In this document: piece by piece, positions 5,638 to 8,173 of the stretch
Numbering within the stretch: position 1 is the stretch's first letter
Layout: every line of letters begins with the position of its first letter
Assembly: GCA_947306605.1 (NCBI GenBank)
Contig: CAMZHB010000063.1
Coordinates: 1-8,173 of the forward strand
Length of the DNA stretch: 8,173 bases
Source of the DNA: an uncultured Prevotellaceae bacterium
GTDB lineage: Bacteria > Bacteroidota > Bacteroidia > Bacteroidales > Bacteroidaceae
Direction: 5' to 3'
Notes under the pieces: generated by a model
Database searches by the model: none
Told to the model about the DNA's origin: nothing
The model's input: the letters and a program-made list of their open reading frames with translations, nothing else
Translations under genes and position numbers: made by a program

Positions 5638-5717
5638 GCTGCAAAACGGCCGCCATTCTGGCTCTCCGGGGAAAGAGGCCCGGTTCCGGGGTGCAAAGGT
5701 GGGACTTCGGGCTGCAG
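5638..5717. other. Unassigned GC-rich spacer between two terminators
   Basis: This roughly 80-bp stretch is GC-rich for non-coding DNA and has alternating CCGGGG/CCCGG blocks (about 5664-5687) that could pair in more than one way. An imperfect direct repeat, GCTGCAAAACGGC (5638-5650) and GCTGCAGAAACGGC (5711-5724), brackets it. I see no gene or confident promoter in it. Confidence 0.4.
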
Positions 5718-5750
5718 AAACGGCGCTTCAAATTTTTGAAGCGCCGTTTT
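5718..5750 (-). terminator. Hairpin terminator downstream of the ABC exporter
   Basis: AAACGGCGCTTCAAA (5718-5732) and its exact complement (5735-5749) form a 15-bp stem that ends 21 bp past the exporter stop codon. The outer A/T pairs supply T-runs on both strands (TTT on minus, TTTT on plus), so it could stop transcripts from either side and back up the FKBP terminator. Confidence 0.75.
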
Positions 5751-5770
5751 GTATGGGTGATGAGAATGGC

Positions 5771-7609
5771 TTAAAGCTGTTGCATGTCGTTGAGGCGTTT
5801 GTAGTAGCCTCCGAGTTCGAGAAGTTTGTCGTGGGTGCCTCGCTCGACGATGCGTCCTTCGTGGAGCACGCAGATCTCGTCAGCGTTCTTGATGGTGGAG
5901 AGGCGGTGGGCGATGGCAATGGTGGTGCGCGTCTTCATGAGCCGGTCGAGGGCTTCCTGCACGAGGCGTTCGCTCTCGGTGTCGAGGGCTGAGGTGGCTT
6001 CGTCGAGGATGAGGATGTCGGGGTTCTTGAGGATGGCGCGGGCAATGCTGATGCGCTGGCGCTGTCCGCCGGAGAGTTTGCATCCGCGGTCGCCCACGTT
6101 GGTGTCGTAGCCGTGTTCGCTCTCCGTGATGAATTCGTGGGCGTTGGCAATCTTGGCGGCTTCAACGACCTGTTCCATGGTGGCGCTTTCGACGCCGAAG
6201 GTGATGTTGTTGAAGAAGGAGTCGTTGAAGAGGATGGCTTCCTGGTTGACGTTGCCGAAGAGGCTGCGTAGGTCGGCGATGCGGAACTGGCGGATGTCGG
6301 TGCCGTCGAAGAGAATCTGTCCCTGCTGCACGTCGTGGTAGCGCGGCAGAAGGTCGACGAGGGTGGATTTGCCGGAGCCTGACTGGCCTACGAGGGCGAT
6401 GGTCTGGCCGCGGCGGAGGGTGAGGTTGATGTTGTGAAGCACGTCCTTGCCGTCCTGGTTGTAACGGAAGGTGATGTCGCGCAGTTCGATGCTGTCGTGC
6501 AACGGGTGGATGGCAACGGGATCGGCGGGTTCCTTGATGGGATTTTCAGCTTTGAGAATCTTATTGACGCGCTCCACGGAGGCCATGCCCTTGGGAATGT
6601 TGTAGGCTGCCTTGGAGAAGTCCTTGAGCGGCTGGATGAGGCTGTAGAGGATGACCATGTAGAAGATGAAGGTGGGGGCGTCGATGCTGCTGTTGTTGGC
6701 GAAAATGAGTGTGCCGCCGTACCAGAGCACGAGGACAATGAGCACAGTGCCGAGGAACTCGCTGGTGGGGTGGGCCAGAGCCTGACGCAGGTTGACCTTG
6801 ATGAGCAGCCGGCGGTTCTGGTTGGTGCAGTCTTCGAAGCGACGCTTCATCTTGTCTTCGGCGGTGAACGCCTTGATGATGCGCATGCCGCCGAGGGTCT
6901 CTTCCAGCTGTGACATGATTTCGCTCCACTTCGACTGGGCTTCGAGCGAACGCTGTTTCAGTTTGCGCACGATGCTCGAGAGGGCCCATACCAGCAGGGG
7001 CATGACGAGGATGGCGAAGAGGGTGAGCTGCCAACTGGTGTAGAAGAGAACGCCGAGGTAGCAGACGATGAGCACGGGGTTCTTGATGAGCATGTCGAGC
7101 GAGCCCGTGATGGAGTTCTCGATTTCCTGAACGTCACCGCTCATGCGGGCGATGATGTCACCCTTGCGCTCGTCGGAGAAGAAGGAGAGAGGCAGGGTGA
7201 CGATTTTACGGTAAATGCTGTTGCGTATGTCGCGGATGATACCGGTGCGCAAAGGTACCATGACACCGGAGGAGGCAAAGTAGCAGAACGTCTTCAGCAG
7301 GGTGGACACGATGAGGAAGAGACCGATGTACAACAGGGTGCGCGAGGGACCGTAGCGCTCCATGAGCTGTTGTGTCCAGTAGTAAAGGTTGTTGATGAGC
7401 GTGTCCTTGAACGACGTGTCCTGTGCGCCCCATTCGATAAAGTGGTAAGTGCCCTTGTTGATGCCGAAGAGGAGTTGCAGCATGGGCATGAGCGACATGA
7501 AGGAGAATACGTTGAGTACGGCCGAGAGCAGGTTGAACACGAGCGAGCCGATGAGGTAGCCCTTGTAAGGCCAGGCGTAGGTCCGGAGGATGCTGAAGAA
7601 TTCTTTCAT
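5771..7609 (-). CDS. ABC exporter half-transporter, MsbA-like (permease-ATPase fusion)
   Basis: This 612-residue protein has the type IV ABC exporter layout: an N-terminal six-helix membrane domain (helices about 18-47, 88-115, 172-190, 194-212, 285-305, 310-328) fused to a nucleotide-binding domain (about 373-612). All ATPase motifs are intact: aromatic Y383, Walker A GQSGSGKST (408-416), Q-loop Q456, signature LSGGQ (512-516), Walker B ILILDE (532-537) with catalytic E537, and switch H568 in AIAHRLSTI. It should act as a homodimer in the inner membrane. Overall sequence resembles the MsbA group that flips lipid A, and Bacteroidota genes of this type are often labelled MsbA, but the substrate cannot be read from sequence. 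The ATG at 7609 gives MKEFFSILRTYAWPY, a typical amphipathic entry to helix 1. It lies 24 nt after the RNase HI stop on the same strand, suggesting co-transcription. Confidence 0.93.
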   Translation of the reverse strand: MKEFFSILRTYAWPYKGYLIGSLVFNLLSAVLNVFSFMSLMPMLQLLFGINKGTYHFIEWGAQDTSFKDTLINNLYYWTQQLMERYGPSRTLLYIGLFLIVSTLLKTFCYFASSGVMVPLRTGIIRDIRNSIYRKIVTLPLSFFSDERKGDIIARMSGDVQEIENSITGSLDMLIKNPVLIVCYLGVLFYTSWQLTLFAILVMPLLVWALSSIVRKLKQRSLEAQSKWSEIMSQLEETLGGMRIIKAFTAEDKMKRRFEDCTNQNRRLLIKVNLRQALAHPTSEFLGTVLIVLVLWYGGTLIFANNSSIDAPTFIFYMVILYSLIQPLKDFSKAAYNIPKGMASVERVNKILKAENPIKEPADPVAIHPLHDSIELRDITFRYNQDGKDVLHNINLTLRRGQTIALVGQSGSGKSTLVDLLPRYHDVQQGQILFDGTDIRQFRIADLRSLFGNVNQEAILFNDSFFNNITFGVESATMEQVVEAAKIANAHEFITESEHGYDTNVGDRGCKLSGGQRQRISIARAILKNPDILILDEATSALDTESERLVQEALDRLMKTRTTIAIAHRLSTIKNADEICVLHEGRIVERGTHDKLLELGGYYKRLNDMQQL

Positions 7610-7633
7610 TGGAGCAATAGTGGCGTTGATGAT

Positions 7634-8173
7634 TTATTTGCGCCCGAAGTCGGCGGGTATTTCTCCCCACCGCGCCGTGTCCCATTTCAGGAGCGGTGAG
7701 GGATAATTGTTGGCTTTGAGCCAGGCTTCGGCGCGGACGATGCGTTCGTGCACCGTGGCCGTTTTGGCGTTATGAATCAGGGTGGTCTTGCATTTCTTGG
7801 CCTTCACCCAAAGTATGGCGTTGCGGCTGTCGCTGTAAATAGTGCGGGGCCGGCTGTCGCGTGTGAGCAGTGCCATGGCGTGGACAATGGCCAGAAACTC
7901 TCCTATGTTGTTGGTGCCGCGCACCGGCCCGTAGTGGAACAGCTGTTGCCCGGTCTGCAGGTCTACACCGCGGTATTCCATATCGCCCGGGTTTCCGCTG
8001 CATGCCGCATCCACGGCTACGGCATCGGCCTGCACTTCCATGGGCAGGGGCAGCACGGTGTCGTTGCGCCAGTAGGGCGGATTGGTCACAGCCTCAGATG
8101 TTGCTTTCGGTTTGGCCTTCGTCCGTGGATTGCGCTCGGGCGGCCCGGCGGCCAGTGCGGCTTCGGCTTCGGC
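7634..8173 (-). CDS. rnhA: Ribonuclease HI with viroplasmin-type N-terminus, 5' end outside window
   Basis: RNase HI cleaves the RNA strand of RNA-DNA hybrids, for example Okazaki primers and R-loops. The frame is open to the right edge, giving 179 residues of the C-terminal part. Four acidic metal ligands of the RNase H fold are visible: D in AVDAACSGNPG, E in TNNIGEFLAI, D in IYSDSRNAI and D in GEIPADFGRK at the C-terminus. An in-frame GTG at 8089 could be mistaken for the start, but the frame continues upstream without a stop, and the edge residues (AEAEAALAAG, then a basic, proline-containing linker ERNPRTKAKPKA) look like the end of a conserved N-terminal domain. Closely related Bacteroidota proteins, as I remember them, carry a viroplasmin/RNase H1 hybrid-binding domain there; its presence here is inferred. 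The downstream partner is the ABC exporter. Confidence 0.9.
   Translation of the reverse strand, partial: AEAEAALAAGPPERNPRTKAKPKATSEAVTNPPYWRNDTVLPLPMEVQADAVAVDAACSGNPGDMEYRGVDLQTGQQLFHYGPVRGTNNIGEFLAIVHAMALLTRDSRPRTIYSDSRNAILWVKAKKCKTTLIHNAKTATVHERIVRAEAWLKANNYPSPLLKWDTARWGEIPADFGRK

Noticed and set aside
4662..5696. A 344-codon open frame on the minus strand, opposite the third FKBP gene, and similar long antisense frames opposite the other FKBPs
   Set aside because: The plus-strand frames encode complete FKBP domains with intact active sites. The antisense products are low-complexity Leu/His/Val-rich sequences with no recognisable fold, as expected from GC-rich codon bias.
5683..5700. 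Minus-strand CACCTTTGCACC resembling a Bacteroidota -7 box (TAnnTTTGC) pointing into the FKBP operon
   Set aside because: The essential TA is CA, there is no clear -33 box, and the first sequence downstream on that strand is the antisense of the FKBP genes with no real gene to serve.
8087..8089. GTG as the start codon of the RNase HI gene
   Set aside because: The frame stays open for a further 28 codons to the window edge, and related proteins have an additional N-terminal domain, so this GTG is an internal valine codon.

Overview
The window looks like a piece of a Bacteroidales (Bacteroidota) chromosome, from a lineage with fairly GC-rich coding sequence (estimated by eye, not counted). The evidence is as follows. 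Two promoter boxes are identical (TACTTTTG) and a third is TAACTTTG; all match the Bacteroidota -7 consensus TAnnTTTG. Leaders are A-rich with no Shine-Dalgarno sequence. The gene set (DUF4254 protein, PdxB, zinc-cysteine-poor sirtuin, tandem FKBPs, viroplasmin-type RNase HI) is familiar from Prevotella/Bacteroides relatives. I cannot name a genus. It is ordinary chromosomal sequence: I see no mobile element, CRISPR array, rRNA or tRNA.

Layout. (1) 1-455, minus: the first 151 codons of a DUF4254 protein that runs off the left edge. (2) 546-1562, plus: pdxB (vitamin B6 synthesis), divergent from DUF4254 across 90 bp that hold both promoters. (3) A perfect 17-bp hairpin at 1570-1609 separates pdxB from a convergent two-gene minus-strand operon, a sirtuin (2903-2199) followed by a DJ-1/PfpI protein (2162-1617). 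(4) 3117-5564, plus: three consecutive FKBP-type peptidyl-prolyl isomerases, predicted to be cytoplasmic, lipid-anchored and soluble periplasmic, driven by one clear Bacteroidota promoter and closed by a hairpin terminator. (5) 7609-5771, minus: an MsbA-like ABC exporter half-transporter, 24 nt downstream of an RNase HI gene whose 5' end lies beyond the right edge. Gaps between genes are all under 220 bp and are described as regulatory entries.

How the parts relate. The FKBP operon appears to supply proline isomerase/chaperone activity to each compartment of the envelope. The sirtuin and DJ-1 pair could jointly deal with acyl and carbonyl damage; this is inference. The most useful oddities are: the pdxB -7 box placed so close to the start codon that the transcript should be leaderless; a sirtuin lacking the usual zinc cysteines and carrying FQE for the usual FGE; a doubled N-terminal helical module in the two exported FKBPs; and a short GC-rich unexplained stretch between two terminators. 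I did not find a convincing undescribed multi-gene system.
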